Below are positions 31,974 through 43,023 of a DNA stretch of 64,000 bases, in pieces (the first letter of the stretch is position 1; each line of letters starts with the position of its first letter). The stretch is from Alkalibacterium sp034520745 (GTDB lineage: Bacteria; Bacillota; Bacilli; Lactobacillales; Carnobacteriaceae_A): NCBI GenBank assembly GCA_034520745.1, contig JAXHNF010000016.1, positions 1 through 64,000 of the forward strand, written 5' to 3'. A program made the position numbers and the translations under genes. Below the pieces are notes generated by a model that saw only the letters and a program-made list of their open reading frames with translations, had not been told where the DNA came from and ran no database searches.

Positions 31974-33064
31974 TTAATGTAATGAACGGACTTTTGACTG
32001 GTTATCCGGATGGTTCGTTTTAAAGCTGCTGACGAGTTTATTCAAGCGCTGCAGCTGTTCTTCGTACTGAAGGACGGAAGACATAAGGTGGATGACCGTA
32101 TTGCTCTGACCGTAGTCATTCTGCAGGTAGGATTCTAGACTGGCTTCATTGAAAAACGAATGCATGAACGTCTTTCTCAAGTCAGATTTATAGGCAATGA
32201 AGTTGACTTCTTTAGGCAAAACGCGACCGTTCCACTTCAGAATGATCTGCTCATGCGCGGACATGAGTGTCTCAAGCCTTTCACGTAAAAGGACCCTCAA
32301 TTTCTCTGGGAAGTGATTGTAAACCTGCTCCGATTCATGCAGGGTCAAAACGAGGAAATAAGCCGCTTCAGTTGTTCGGATAAACTGTCGGTACACTACG
32401 AGCAGACGCTTGAAGGACTGTTCTCTCCTGTTTCCGAAAGGATGCCATTCACCGTCTTTGAGAAAACCAAGTAGACGCTTCATTTCTTTGATGGACTGTT
32501 CAATTGACTCCAGATCGCTCCGCATAAGAGAATACTGACTGTTTTTTCTCAGATTCACCCTCATGAACCGTGTCAGATCATCGGTGACCTGATTTGTAGT
32601 GTGGAACAGTTTTTCCTCGTGATCCGGAGGCAGGATCAGGCGATTCACTATAAAAGCGACACCGACACCGATGAATGTAGCCAGCACACGGATTACCGGC
32701 ATTCGACAGGATATCTCCATTCGGTTGAGAGCATGATGATGATCAGTGTCATTGTCGAGAGCCCGATAACATTATTCAGTTTGAGCTGATGCAAAAGAGA
32801 GATAAGGATCGCTGTAGCGAAACTGATCACGACAAAGGATGTCCCGAACCCTACAGCCATGATGACAGCGACTAGTCCGCCGATGGTGTTGGCAACGAGC
32901 CTGTCTCTGACTGTAAGATAAGATTTTTTAACAGAGGGCTGCATGGACGCGACCACAGAAATCCCTGCCAAAGAGGCGGCATCATACATGCCTAAGAGAG
33001 AAGGGATCAATAATGCCAAAAATACAGCAATACTTGTTTTAAACGTTCTTGCTCCGATTTTCAT
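31974..33064 (-). CDS. FUSC/aromatic-acid-exporter family membrane protein (one frameshift)
   Basis: The N-terminal 150 residues contain five to six hydrophobic segments (SIAVFLALLIPSLLGMY, LAGISVVASMQPSVKKS, NTIGGLVAVIMAVGFG...) with the DRLVANTIGG motif of DUF939/aromatic acid exporters; the C-terminal 200 residues are a helical cytoplasmic domain. A missing/extra base near 32705 interrupts the last membrane segment (RVLATFIGVGVAFIVNRLI). About 362 residues, as in YqjA-like relatives. Substrate unknown. Divergent from perR. Confidence 0.78.
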
Positions 33065-33186
33065 AAACAAAAGTCACAACTTTCTGAATTCGATTTAGTG
33101 TTTACATTATACTACAAAACAGACAGATAATTGACTAAATTAGAAACTTAATATATTAACAAAATACGTCAACACTACACATATTC

Positions 33187-33215
33187 TTGCAAATATCGTA
33201 TGAAAACTGTATCAT
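33187..33215 (+). promoter_or_regulatory. Promoter of perR
   Basis: TTGCAA (33187-33192), 17-base spacer, TATCAT (33210-33215). I see no convincing Per box around it. Confidence 0.65.
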
Positions 33216-33249
33216 TTGATTTATAGAGAAGTAAAAAGATGAAGGATTG

Positions 33250-33688
33250 ATGAGGATGAGTTATTTAGTTGAACAATCCATTGAACGTTTAAAATATAAC
33301 AATATACGAATCACGCCGCAGCGTCATGCCATTCTTGAATTTCTGATCGATCAGGACAGTCATCCGACCGCTGATGAGATCTACAAGGCGCTGGAAGATG
33401 ATTTTCCAAGTATGAGTGTCGCGACCGTATACAATAATTTACGTTTATTTACCAAAATGGGTTTAGTTAAAGAAATGATGTTCGGGGACAACTCCAGCCG
33501 CTTTCGATTTCGCCTCTACGGAGCACTACCATGCGATCTGTACGCGCTGCGGAAAAATCGAGGATATTTACTATCCCGGACTGGATGATGTCGAAGTGGT
33601 AGCGAGTAACCTGACGGGCTATGATGTCAATTCGCATCGCCTGGAGATCTACGGCCTTTGCCCTGAATGCCAAGAGGAACGTGAGTAG
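33250..33688 (+). CDS. perR: Peroxide-responsive repressor PerR (Fur family, frameshift)
   Basis: Metal-dependent repressor sensing H2O2 by His oxidation. The winged helix (NNIRITPQRHAILEFLID, MSVATVYNNLRLF) is followed, after an indel near 33508, by RFDFASTEHYHAICTRCGKIED. The Asp in RFDF and the His pair EHYH are the PerR-type regulatory metal ligands; CTRC and CPEC supply the structural zinc. The stretch YYPGLDDVE and HRLEIYGLCPEC closely follow Bacillus PerR. About 145 residues. Start could be ATG 33250 or 33256. Confidence 0.9.
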
Positions 33689-33734
33689 TTCGGATCGTCA
33701 GACCTGCGGTAGACGATGAAGAATAAAGAACAGC

Positions 33735-33783
33735 CGAGCAGTCGAAAGAGGATATGTGTCCTTCTTCAACTGCTCTTTTGGTG
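33735..33783 (+). terminator. Probable terminator after perR
   Basis: GAGCAGT.GAA (from 33735) pairs with TTC.ACTGCTC (to about 33777) followed by TTTT. Confidence 0.6.
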
Positions 33784-33895
33784 TTCTTAAAAAAAGTGTC
33801 ATTGCTTTCTTTTCTATACATATGTCAATCAATACGTATCCAGAAGAACATTTACATAGTGAAACGAACGTCTCTATGCACTAATATCTTTTTGA

Positions 33896-33934
33896 TGGTA
33901 TAATGCAAATATTAATCGCACTCTAAATATTTGC
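33896..33934 (+). promoter_or_regulatory. Extended -10 promoter and inverted repeat before the GH114 gene
   Basis: TGGTATAAT (33896-33904) is a perfect extended -10. It is followed at once by GCAAATATT (33905-33913), 12 bases, AATATTTGC (33926-33934), an exact inverted repeat that would cover the transcription start and could be an operator. The 130 bases to the start codon show no other feature. Confidence 0.6.
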
Positions 33935-34064
33935 AATGAAATGAAAGTAGATTTGGTCTCACTATTAAATAAAAATGATAATAAAATCAGATAGATGAGT
34001 TTCTGCTCACATCAACACTTGTAAATGACAGTAATTTTTAAAAGGAATCGAGGCGACAAAGATA

Positions 34065-34918
34065 ATGGTTTTTTTAAAATCGATTTTCATTGTTTTATTC
34101 GTTTTGCTAAGTACGGCCTGTATGAAAAGTATTGAAGATGATTCAGATTGAAAGAGATATCTCAGATGAATCAAGAAATGATTTTGATTATGGTGTTTTT
34201 TTAAGTCTCACCGGCAGAGAAGCTGTTGTAGCTGCTGAAAACTATCAAATGGTTGTTATTGATGCACAAAATTTATCAGAGAATGAAATTGCAGAAATGC
34301 AGGACCGCGGTCAGTTAGTATACAGTTATTTGAATATAGGATCGCTCGAGACATTTCGTACGTATTTTGAAGAGTTTGAACACTTGACACTGAAACCATA
34401 TATAAATTGGGATAATGAGTTTTGGATAGATGCATCTACCGAAGAATGGCAGGAATTTGTGTCGGTTGAATTGGCAAGTGATTATCTGGAAAAAGGACTC
34501 GACGGTTTCTGGGTAGATAATGCGGATGTATACTACCAGTTCCCGACAGAAGAAATGTACGAGGGTGTCGAACAAATTATGTTAACACTAATGGAATATG
34601 AGAAACCTGTTGTAATAAATGGAGGGGACCAGTTTGTGCAACAATATTTAGAGAGAAACAATCAAATCGATGATATTCTGACAGGCGTCAATCAGGAAAC
34701 AGTATTTTCTTCCATTAATTTTGTAGACCGTACTTTAGGTGTTCAGAATGAAATGACGAGACAGTATTATTTAGATCTATCTGAACTTGGTCAGAACGGA
34801 GGAATAAGGAGATCTATCTTCTTGAATATACAAAGAGAATGACAATGACCTGAGAGAAGAAATCGCAGGTTTTTCAGATGAGAGAGGATGGGTCTACTAT
34901 ATCTCGGAATTAGAATAG
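34065..34918 (+). CDS. Lipoprotein with GH114 endo-alpha-1,4-polygalactosaminidase domain (frameshifts)
   Basis: The start gives a lipoprotein signal (FLKSIFIVLFVLLSTAC, lipobox LSTAC). An indel near 34130 joins it to a TIM-barrel domain with FLSLTGREAVVAAENYQMVV, YSYLNIGSLETFR, INWDNEFWIDAS and GLDGFWVDNADVYYQ, where the Asp of WVDN matches the GH114 catalytic position. A second indel near 34800 precedes the end (WVYYISELE). About 284 residues. GH114 enzymes cut alpha-1,4-galactosamine polymers, the type of linkage in Pel. It stands upstream of pelD with its own promoter, so it probably replaces the hydrolase domain of Gram-negative PelA. Confidence 0.82.
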
Positions 34919-35422
34919 AGCTTGACGGCAACTGACAGTTTTTGCTACTATTGTGTTGTGGTTGTTTGATCACAGATCAATGCAGGCGATTTTCTTCCTA
35001 GACATTAATGATTTGCTCATTTACGTTATTCAAAAATATCCTAAGTAACAACAATTAAAAAGCATTTTTTTAATCCTAGCCGAAAATGTGTAACACGGGA
35101 AAACAGATTGTTAAAGAAGACAATAAAGTTTTTCCGTGGTATATTAGGTGTGGTGGCGGTATGTAAACCTCCATCTTTAAAATATAAATCCTCTTTTTTT
35201 ACTTTTCATGAATTTAACAACCACTTCAAATCATAGTTATACTCCTAATAATTAATTTTTCCTTACTATTCTAGCAGTAACAGTCCATCGTTTTTACACA
35301 TCCCGCAATCATATAAATAATGTATTATAAAATCATTTATATCTCTCAGCTTTTCAATATACTCCTACGAAAATTCCTCGATTTTCTCTCACTCATAAAT
35401 TTCTCCCAAAGGGGTCGATATT
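34919..35422 (+). other. 504-base AT-rich gap before pelD
   Basis: No supported gene. It should contain the pelDEAFG promoter: TATATT at 35140-35145 is one -10 candidate, without a good -35. A GGTGTGGTGGCGGTATG stretch (35147 on) is unusually G-rich for the interval. No clear terminator follows the GH114 gene. Confidence 0.4.
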
Positions 35423-37373
35423 ATGGAAACGTTATTGACAGGTCATTTAGATGTTATTTCACAACCTTTTCTTACCCATCTCAGTATGAAGTCAGATATC
35501 ATTTTATCTTGTGAAAAGGAGTCTCTCCATTTTTCAGGAAAGAATCTGACTTTCTACCATCAGTCGATCCTGGACGATAATTTTCTCAATCTTTTTTCAT
35601 CTTATTCGTTTGAGGCTGTTATTTTCTTTTTAAGCAGACCTGAAAGCAGGGAATTTGATCCTTATGAAATTGACAAACTGGAAAGGATACTGAAGCCTGC
35701 ACTCGACGGCCAATAAAAAAAATGATCGTTGTTTCGTCATCAGTATATTTATGACGGTCAAAAGTGCTACTGATCACACAGAAAAAGCAGTGATCGGAAC
35801 CATCAAAAGGAGTAAACCTGCGATTGTCTTCACTGGAAGAGGCTCTGCCGGACGTATGAGAGAAACTTATTGATGTTTCCTGTTACGATTCTGCGGACTT
35901 CATGTCTGTTCGGGGAAGAAGAAATATCGTCTTATATCGGTTCGAATGTTAAACAGCTTATAGAAAATGATGAGATTCAGTACTAGACGGCAAACCGGAT
36001 CAGGTTGTCGAGTTTCTCTCGATAACAGATCTTGGCCGGTTGATCGAACGCATCGTTCTCGAGCCTGGAAAAAGTATTTTTCTGTTTTGAATGTTCCTGG
36101 TGCAACGAGTCTCATGCTTCGCCAGTTTGCCGGGATGCTTGAGCAGCAGAGAGAAACAGCTGTGATCCATTTCACAGGAGAAGAGCTCACTGCCGGTCCT
36201 GGCCGCTGAATACTGATCTCGACTTCGGAGAAGATGTAGCAGCTGGCCATCCGACGATCAAGCTCAAAGGAAGAAATCCGGCTGGCTGGTTGAGGCGATG
36301 AAAAGACGCATCGAGTGAAGAAAGCAAACGCTGTTACACAGAATGCGTGATTTTTATCAGTCACACTCTATACTGCTAGCTGGAATAGAACTGTTGATCG
36401 GTTTTCTGATAATGGACTATTTAGTGGTTATCGCACCAGCGACTGTGCGGTCAGAGTCGTAGACTACCGCTTGCTGTTCGTTGTTTTATTTGCAGGTGCA
36501 CACGGACCACAGATCGGTATGGTGGCAGCTCTGCTGGCTTCATCTGCGACGTATACAGACTTCCGCCGCTCTCTGGCGTCGACTGGCCGAATCATCTTTT
36601 ATAATGGCGGAGAAGTCGGTGCCGTTTGCTGCTTATTTCATTGTGGCATGGATCATCGGGTACATCCACGACCGCTATAAGATCGATCTGGCCGATGCTG
36701 AAAAAGAAGTAGATATGTTATCTAACCGTTATTCTCTACTGAACGATCTATACATGCGTTCACTGGAACATAAATCGTTATATGAAAAACAAATAATCAG
36801 TTATAAAGACAGTTTCGGAAAATTATATAAGTTTACAGATCGTTTAGAGAAGGCGGAATCAGACAGCTATTTTAACGAAGCCCTCAAAGCAATTGAAGAC
36901 ATCTTGGATAATCAGACGGTCAGTATTTATATGGCCAGTGAGAAAAGTCAAAAAGCTTACAGATATGTCTGTTCAACGAAAGCTGAGGATATAGTCTTTA
37001 CGCAGATTGATTTAAAATATGCCGGTCAAAAAAATTATGACTGATGGTGGGGTATGGAAGAATAAACATCAGCTGGAAGGCTTGTTTGGGTTTGCTATTG
37101 GCTTAATGTAAGATGACATTTCGGTTCTTATCATCTTCATGAAGCCAGTTTCGATCAAATGTCTCTATACTTTTAAAAATCTGCTAAAAGTAGCAGGTCA
37201 CTTTTGTTTCTTCTTCACTGACGTATAAACTGGATAAGGACAATGAAACGTTAAAAACTTCTATTAACGATTTTTTAAAAACTATTTCTTCTAAAAAAGA
37301 AGCTTCTAGTTGTGGGGAGAAGTCTCCGCTGCGTGCTGTAGAATCTGCTGGTGATTTTAAAGCAAGTGAATGA
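35423..37373 (+). CDS. pelD: PelD-like protein with N-terminal SDR-like domain (heavily frameshifted)
   Basis: AAAGGGG precedes the ATG. Residues to about 290 resemble an extended short-chain dehydrogenase/epimerase: an opening LLTGHLDVISQ where the GxxGxxG loop should be, VVSSSVY, VTILRTSCLFGEEE and LSITDLGRLIERIVLEPGKS. Then come about four membrane segments (LLAGIELLIGFLIMDYLVV, LLFVVLFAGAHGPQIGMVAALLA, PFAAYFIVAWIIGYIHD), a coiled coil and a GAF domain (YKFTDRLEKAESDSYFNEALKAIEDIL...). Only about 55 residues follow the GAF, ending GDFKASE, so no GGDEF domain fits. At least ten indels (35715-36300, 36450, 36575, 37040-37230) make the exact sequence uncertain; it may also be two genes (SDR, then pelD). 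Confidence 0.7.
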
Positions 37374-37385
37374 GAGGGAGAGCAA

Positions 37386-38274
37386 ATGGCGGAAGAAAGA
37401 TATATAGTCATTCTTTTCTTGTTTCATGTTGTGTTTTTTGTTTTATTGATTTTTCTTCAGATATTTAAAATCATCAATCTGCCTCGCAGGAATCTGACAT
37501 GCTGGCTGCATTTCTTCCCTTTTTAGGAGGTATCATGGTACTGCTGGAAGAAATTTATAAAAAAAAGAACAGAATGGGAGAAAGAGACAGACAGAAATCC
37601 TCGAACTTCAAAAATCAGAAGTGCCATGATTCACCGAACGATCCTGCCAGAAGTCCCGTTCGACAGCAGAGTCGTGCCTCTCGAAGAAGCATTGGTGCTG
37701 GAAGATCCAGCTGTACGGCGGAAATTGATACTGGAAATCGTACAGGAAGATCCGAAACACTATATTGCATTGTTAAAAATACATGGGAAGCAATTCTGAG
37801 GTAGGCCGTATAGCTTCTACTGCCATTATGCAGGTGCAGAGAGAATATGAAACGAGTCTGAGAAATCGAATCGAAAATGAAAGAACAGACTAGGGATGAA
37901 GAAACTTTTAGGAGTATACGGATTTGATGAATGAGTATATCCACTAGGATTGCTGCCTAACAATGTCTTGATTGCCCAACGGCGAAAATTAAATACTGTG
38001 TACGTGAATGTGATATCAGAGAGTGAAGCAGACAAGAACACTTACAGAGATGCGATAGATAATCTTATTGAATTAACTGAAGTTACTGCAGCCGAATCAA
38101 TGCTTTTGGAGGCAGAAAACAGTTGGAAGGACGACGAGGAATTTATATTACTCAAACTCAAACTTTATTATAAGACAAAAAACAGCTGGGCAATGAAAAA
38201 GAAATTCAGTCTGTTAAAAAATAGGGAATGTATTTTTCCCGAAAGCACGGGATGTCATAGAGTTACTGGAGTGA
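37386..38274 (+). CDS. pelE: PelE-like membrane/TPR protein (frameshifts)
   Basis: Begins 12 bases after pelD, behind GAGGGAG. Two N-terminal membrane segments (VILFLFHVVFFVLLIFLQIF and LHFFPFLGGIMVLLEEI) are followed by a helical cytoplasmic domain with repeat-like pieces (VPLEEALVLEDPAVRRKLIL, DPKHYIALLKIHG) and an end reading FSRKARDVIELLE. Indels near 37540, 37600, 37795, 37890, 37930 and 38225 are inferred. Position between pelD and the DUF2194 deacetylase, and the layout of two membrane segments plus TPR-like helices, fit PelE, which scaffolds the PelD-PelF-PelG synthase. Confidence 0.65.
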
Positions 38275-38309
38275 TATTAAAGGATAGCAGTTTGTCAGGG
38301 GGAGAGGCT

Positions 38310-40090
38310 ATGAAACGCAAACGATTAATTATGATGTACGTATCCATTGGATTGCTGGTCGTTTTAGCAATTGTCGTCATGCTCGAACGAATGGGTATTC
38401 AGGCAGAAGACACCGAGACAGACTTTACCTATATGCCACACTCGGTCATTTCTACGAAGAAAGTAAGGAAGAACTGAAAAAGAAGGGTCTGATTATTATC
38501 GACGGGGAAGAACCGAAGCATTAGGAACAACTGTCATTTGTCTGGAAGAAATGGACATGGGCCATGAGTTCTGAGTGTGTCAAAGTTGTCCACTGAAGGA
38601 TTGCCGTCCCTGGAAGGATATAGGACTGTTGTACTGAATACTATCCAGTCGGAAGTGATAGTTGAAAGCGGAGAGCTGGATGAACTGATGAATTGGGTCC
38701 GGGAAGGCGGACGATTGTGGAACGTCTTGCCAGATATGAATTCAGAGATTTTTCAAAGGTATCCGGAAGTCTTTGGTATCGTTTCTATGAAATCAGAGAC
38801 AGTATCAGTCTCGACCAATTTGATTGTGTTGACAGATTTTATGATTGGCTCAAAAGATTTCATATATAATCTTGAAGATTTCTCGACATATGCACTGGAC
38901 GTCACTCTTGATACGCACACAGTTATCCATGCTATTCAGTCAGATACGAACACACCGCTTATATGGGAAAGAGAAGTAGGTAAGGGAAGAATCGTTGTCA
39001 ATAACATCGATCTAATTGAAAAGTCCAGTAGAGGGATGCTTGCTGCGGGATAAGTTTACTGGAGGACGTATTCGCTTATCCAGTCATAAACAGCTCTGTA
39101 TTCTTTATAGATGATTTTCCTGCCCTTTTCCTGAAGGATGGCATCCTTATATTACTGAATTCTTTGATATGGATGTTAATACTTTTTTCTCCTCGGTCTG
39201 GCTGCCTGAAACGATGGAACTTGCTGAAAAATACGATATCCCTTTCACTAATGTCTTGATATTGACCTATTCCGATGATGTCTCACCACCTTATGATGTC
39301 TCTGTTGATAAAGAGACCTTTTCCTTTTATGGAGACTTAATGAATCTGAATGGCGGAGAAATCGGCTATCATGGGTATAATCATCAGCCTCTTGTCCTTG
39401 ATAATTTTAAATTCGCTGAGGATCTTGGATATAACAAATGGGATTCGAGAGAAGACATCAATCAAGCTTTAAGCTACCTCGTAGAAACCACTGACTGGCT
39501 GTTTCCGGGCGAAGATCCAAGTGTATATGTTCCGCCGTCAAATATTATTTCTGAAGAAGCAAGAGAGATAATGGCTGAAGAAATTGATGAGATCAAAACA
39601 ATCGCCAGTTTATATACTGTTACAGGCAGTGCGTATGAACAAGAGTTTACAGCAGCTGAAGATGGAATCGTCGATCTGCCGCGAACCGTCTCAGGTTTGG
39701 AGTTGTCTGAATACGATCAGTGGACGGCAATGAATGAATTGAACTTTCATTTTGTTAACAGTCACTTCTTCCATCCGGACGATCTGCTGGGGAGATGAAG
39801 AAGGGGGGCTGATAAAGGCTGGAATTATCTGAAAGGAACGTTTGAAGAGTATCTCCAGTGGCTGGAAGATTGTCGCCCCGGTACAAAAACAGAAAGCAAG
39901 CGATGGCGCCAAGTCGATTCAGCGTTATGAAGCAGCTACTGTCGAAAGAGAACACACAGGAGAGGTTTATAAGATCCACATAGATAATTTCTTCGACCGT
40001 CTGTATGGACTGGTGCGTATAAGAGAAGGGAAAGTTGAGAGTGTCGAAGGTGGGATGCTGACGCCTGTGACAGCTGAAATATTTTACTAA
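38310..40090 (+). CDS. pelA: PelA-type polysaccharide deacetylase, DUF2194 (frameshifts)
   Basis: An N-terminal membrane anchor (MMYVSIGLLVVLAIVVMLE) holds an extracellular protein. The first 200 residues resemble the MATE-like/PelA front domain (RTVVLNTIQSEVIVESG, WEREVGKGRIVVNNIDL). The deacetylase domain has FFIDDFPAPFPEG (Asp pair), GGEIGYHGYNHQPL (Zn-binding His-x3-His) and VNSHFFHPDD. Indels near 38450, 38520, 38570, 39050, 39795 and 39925 are repaired. About 595 residues. It should remove acetyl groups from GalNAc residues of Pel, while the hydrolase activity is encoded separately at 34065. Confidence 0.8.
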
Positions 40091-40155
40091 GAAGCAACAG
40101 AAGAAACAGTCTCAATATATTTCGAAAATTGAAGCATTTAAGGAAAGTAACAGTC

Positions 40156-41569
40156 ATGCGGATATGTCTTGTTTTAGAAGGGTCTTATCCATACCGTGAG
40201 GAGGTGTCTCCTCCTGGACACAGAATTATATCAAGGAAATGGCCGAACATGAATTTATTACTTCGTGTATTAGCCATCAAAAGAGAAGGGAGCATTATTA
40301 TTATATGATTTTCCTGACAATGTCAGTGAGATCCATGAAGTGTTTTTAGATGATGCTCTGAAAATATCAGCACCCAGGCGTCTTCAAAAGAAGAAACTAT
40401 TTACAGCTGAAGAAATGACTGAACACCAGAAACTGCTTATCAGGGGCAGTACCCGGATTTAAAAGTGCTGATACAACTTTAAGGAGCGCGAAAAAGACAA
40501 ATATAGCGAGTGCATTCTCAATGAGCGATGTCTTTTTGAACGATGTCGTAGAGATATGCCGTACTAAATACCCATATGTGCCGATGACAAAGCTCTTTCA
40601 CTCAGTACGCTCGATGATTCTCCCGATGCTGTACATGTTCTCTAAAGTAGAGGCAGATGTCTATCACTCTGTTCCACGGGCTATGCAGGGATTTTGAGCG
40701 CTATGGCCAGTGTGAAAAAAGAAAAACCCTTTTGTCCTTACAGAACATGGCATATATACCAAAACAAGAAGAAGAAATCATAACAGCAGACTGGATTTCT
40801 CCGTATCTGAGACAGCTGTGGATCGATTTCTTCTACATGTGTAATGTCTCCTATTCACAAGCAGCTTCAGTGACCTCACTGTTTAGAAAAAACAAAAGAT
40901 CGCAAAAAGGAGTCTGTAGCCGAAAAACTCAAAGTGATTCGTAATGGCATCCATGCTAATCGACTGACAGCGATTCCATTAAAAGAAAACGATGGATATA
41001 TTGATATAGGTGCTATCGTAAGATTTACAGCTGATAAAGGATATTAAGACACTGATCTATGCGTTTTACGAATTGAAAGGGACTATAAAAAATGCCAGGC
41101 TCCATATTCTTGGGGGAATCGATGACGAATCATATTACCAGGAATGCCTGGAATTGATTCGTGCACTAAAACTGGAAGATGTCCATCTGCCGGGAGTTGT
41201 AAATGTTCTTGAATATGAGCGCTTGGATTTTACAGTTTTGAGCAGTATTTCTGAAGGACAGCCGTTATCAGTGCTTGAATCGTTTGCTGCCCGTCGTCCG
41301 TGCGTCACAACAGATGTAGGATGCTGCCGGGAACTGGTGGAAGGGACACCCGATGATCCGTTCGGCATGGCGGGGTTTGTGGTTGCTCCTATGCATGCAG
41401 AAATGATGGCTGAGATGGAACAGCTCTGTAAGGACAAAAATCTTCGGCTGAGAATGGGAGAAAATGGACGGAACATGTTCAGAAATATTATGTGCACGAT
41501 GATATATTCAACAATTATACAGCCAATTACGAGGAGGTCATCAAATCATGGCCAGCATTAACGAATTAA
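40156..41569 (+). CDS. pelF: PelF glycosyltransferase, GT4 (heavily frameshifted)
   Basis: UDP-sugar-using synthase subunit of Pel. N-terminus MRICLVLEGSYPY followed by GGVSSW, characteristic of the DUF3492/PelF family; KEMAEHEFI, a middle LTEHGIYT block, then LHILGGIDDESYYQECLELI and the GT4 donor-site motif EGQPLSVLESFA (Glu-x7-Glu) and DVGCCRELVEG. Between 40190 and 41060 more than ten indels occur; the C-terminus from 41073 is clean apart from one near 41485. About 470 residues. The stop lies 22 bases inside pelG, so the two are coupled. Confidence 0.82.
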
Positions 41570-43023
41570 AAAAATTGTTTGGAAAAGAAGGCATCACTGC
41601 TAAGATACGTGCATATGGCTATGCAGGCATGGTGATATCCGGACCGATGATTTTAGGAGTATGTCTACTTTTAAGTATCATGTATCTGGCAAACCTGGGT
41701 GGTGCCCAGGCCGGGAGAAGAATTACTCATATCTATGTTCACCTATGCTCTATTATTTTCTCTTATCTTATCCAGTATATTGTCAGTGGTGACAGTACGT
41801 TATGTCGCTGACATGCTTTATTCTGGTAATACACGGGCGATTCTTTCCATCATTTTACGGCAGCAGTTTAATCACACTCATTTTCGCAAAATGTGTTGTG
41901 GCGTATTTTTAATGTTTTCAGGCATATCCATGATTTACCAAATCTTATCAATTCTTTTCTTTGTAACCTTGCTTGTCGTCTGGATGGAAATGAATTTTCT
42001 CGACTGCAGTGGCGATTACCAGAATGTCATGATCACTTTTGCTGCGGCGCTTATATTTATGCTGTGTTCAGGTTATGTATTGATTCAGTATACCAATCTG
42101 GGTGCGATTGTTTCGTTACTCTTGACTGCATGGGCTGCATACGGATTGATGGCTGTACGCTATTTCAGTCTTCTTTTACGTTATTTCCCAAAAGGAAAGG
42201 GTAGTTCATTAAGATTTCTTAAATGGATCGAGAAATATCCCCGATTGCTGTTTATTGGCCTGCTAATTTATATGGGTCTGTTCGGACATTTGATCATCAT
42301 GTGGAACAGCCCCTTGGGGATACCGGTTCAAGGATTTTTTATAGGGGTGCCCGCTTATGACGTCTCAGCTCTTATAGCAATCGGTTCTATACTGATTTCT
42401 ACCATTACGTTTGTCACTGCCACAGAGACGAAATTTCAGCCTCTTTACAGAAAATACTTTTCACTACTGAATGGCAAAGGAAATATTCTCGATATCGAGA
42501 CGACCGAGCAGAAAATGATCCAGACGCTGGACGAAGAGATGGGATACTTGATCGTCAAACAGGTTATCATGACAATTTTATTCATATCGATCGGTACGAT
42601 TCTCCTGCCTAGAACAGCACTGGGCTTTACGAGTGATATGTTGGGCATATACCGTATGCTATGTGTCGGTTACGTCAGCTTTACGCGATCGGCAACAGCT
42701 TTTTCATGATTCTGCTATATTTTGAGGATAACAAAGGTGCTTTTACAGGAGCGTTGATTTTTGCCGTAACCACTAATCTTCTTACATTTCTGGTGAAAGA
42801 TTTGAATAATGCTTTCCACGGAATCGGTTTTATACTGGGTAGCGGCTTGTTCGCCATGTATACAGCTGTTCATTTAAGAAAATTTATAGATGAGTTGAAA
42901 TTTCATGTTTTGGCGAAACGACCGGTCTACTCGCATGAGAAAAATGGACCTTTGTCCCGCTATATCGATCGACTGGAAGCAATGGAATTTTCAGAAAAGT
43001 CTGAATTGGAGCAGCGCAAATGA
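41548..43023 (+). CDS. pelG: PelG membrane transporter subunit (frameshifts)
   Basis: Polysaccharide-export-like protein that moves Pel across the membrane with PelF. About 490 residues with some 12 hydrophobic segments (YGYAGMVISGPMILGVCLLL, LLFSLILSSILSVVTVRYVADML, IMTILFISIGTILL, ...). KIRAYGYAGMVISGPM at the start and LNNAFHGIGFILGSGLFA near the end are typical of PelG. Indels near 41705, 41855-41905 and 42670 are inferred. The last base of its stop overlaps the next start (ATGA). Confidence 0.85.

Noticed and set aside
33071..33186. Per box in front of perR
   Set aside because: AT-rich sequence but no near match to the TTATAAT-N-ATTATAA consensus.
35320..35514. 64-codon frame upstream of pelD
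   Set aside because: No ribosome binding site, low-complexity AT-rich content and overlap with the better supported pelD start in another frame.
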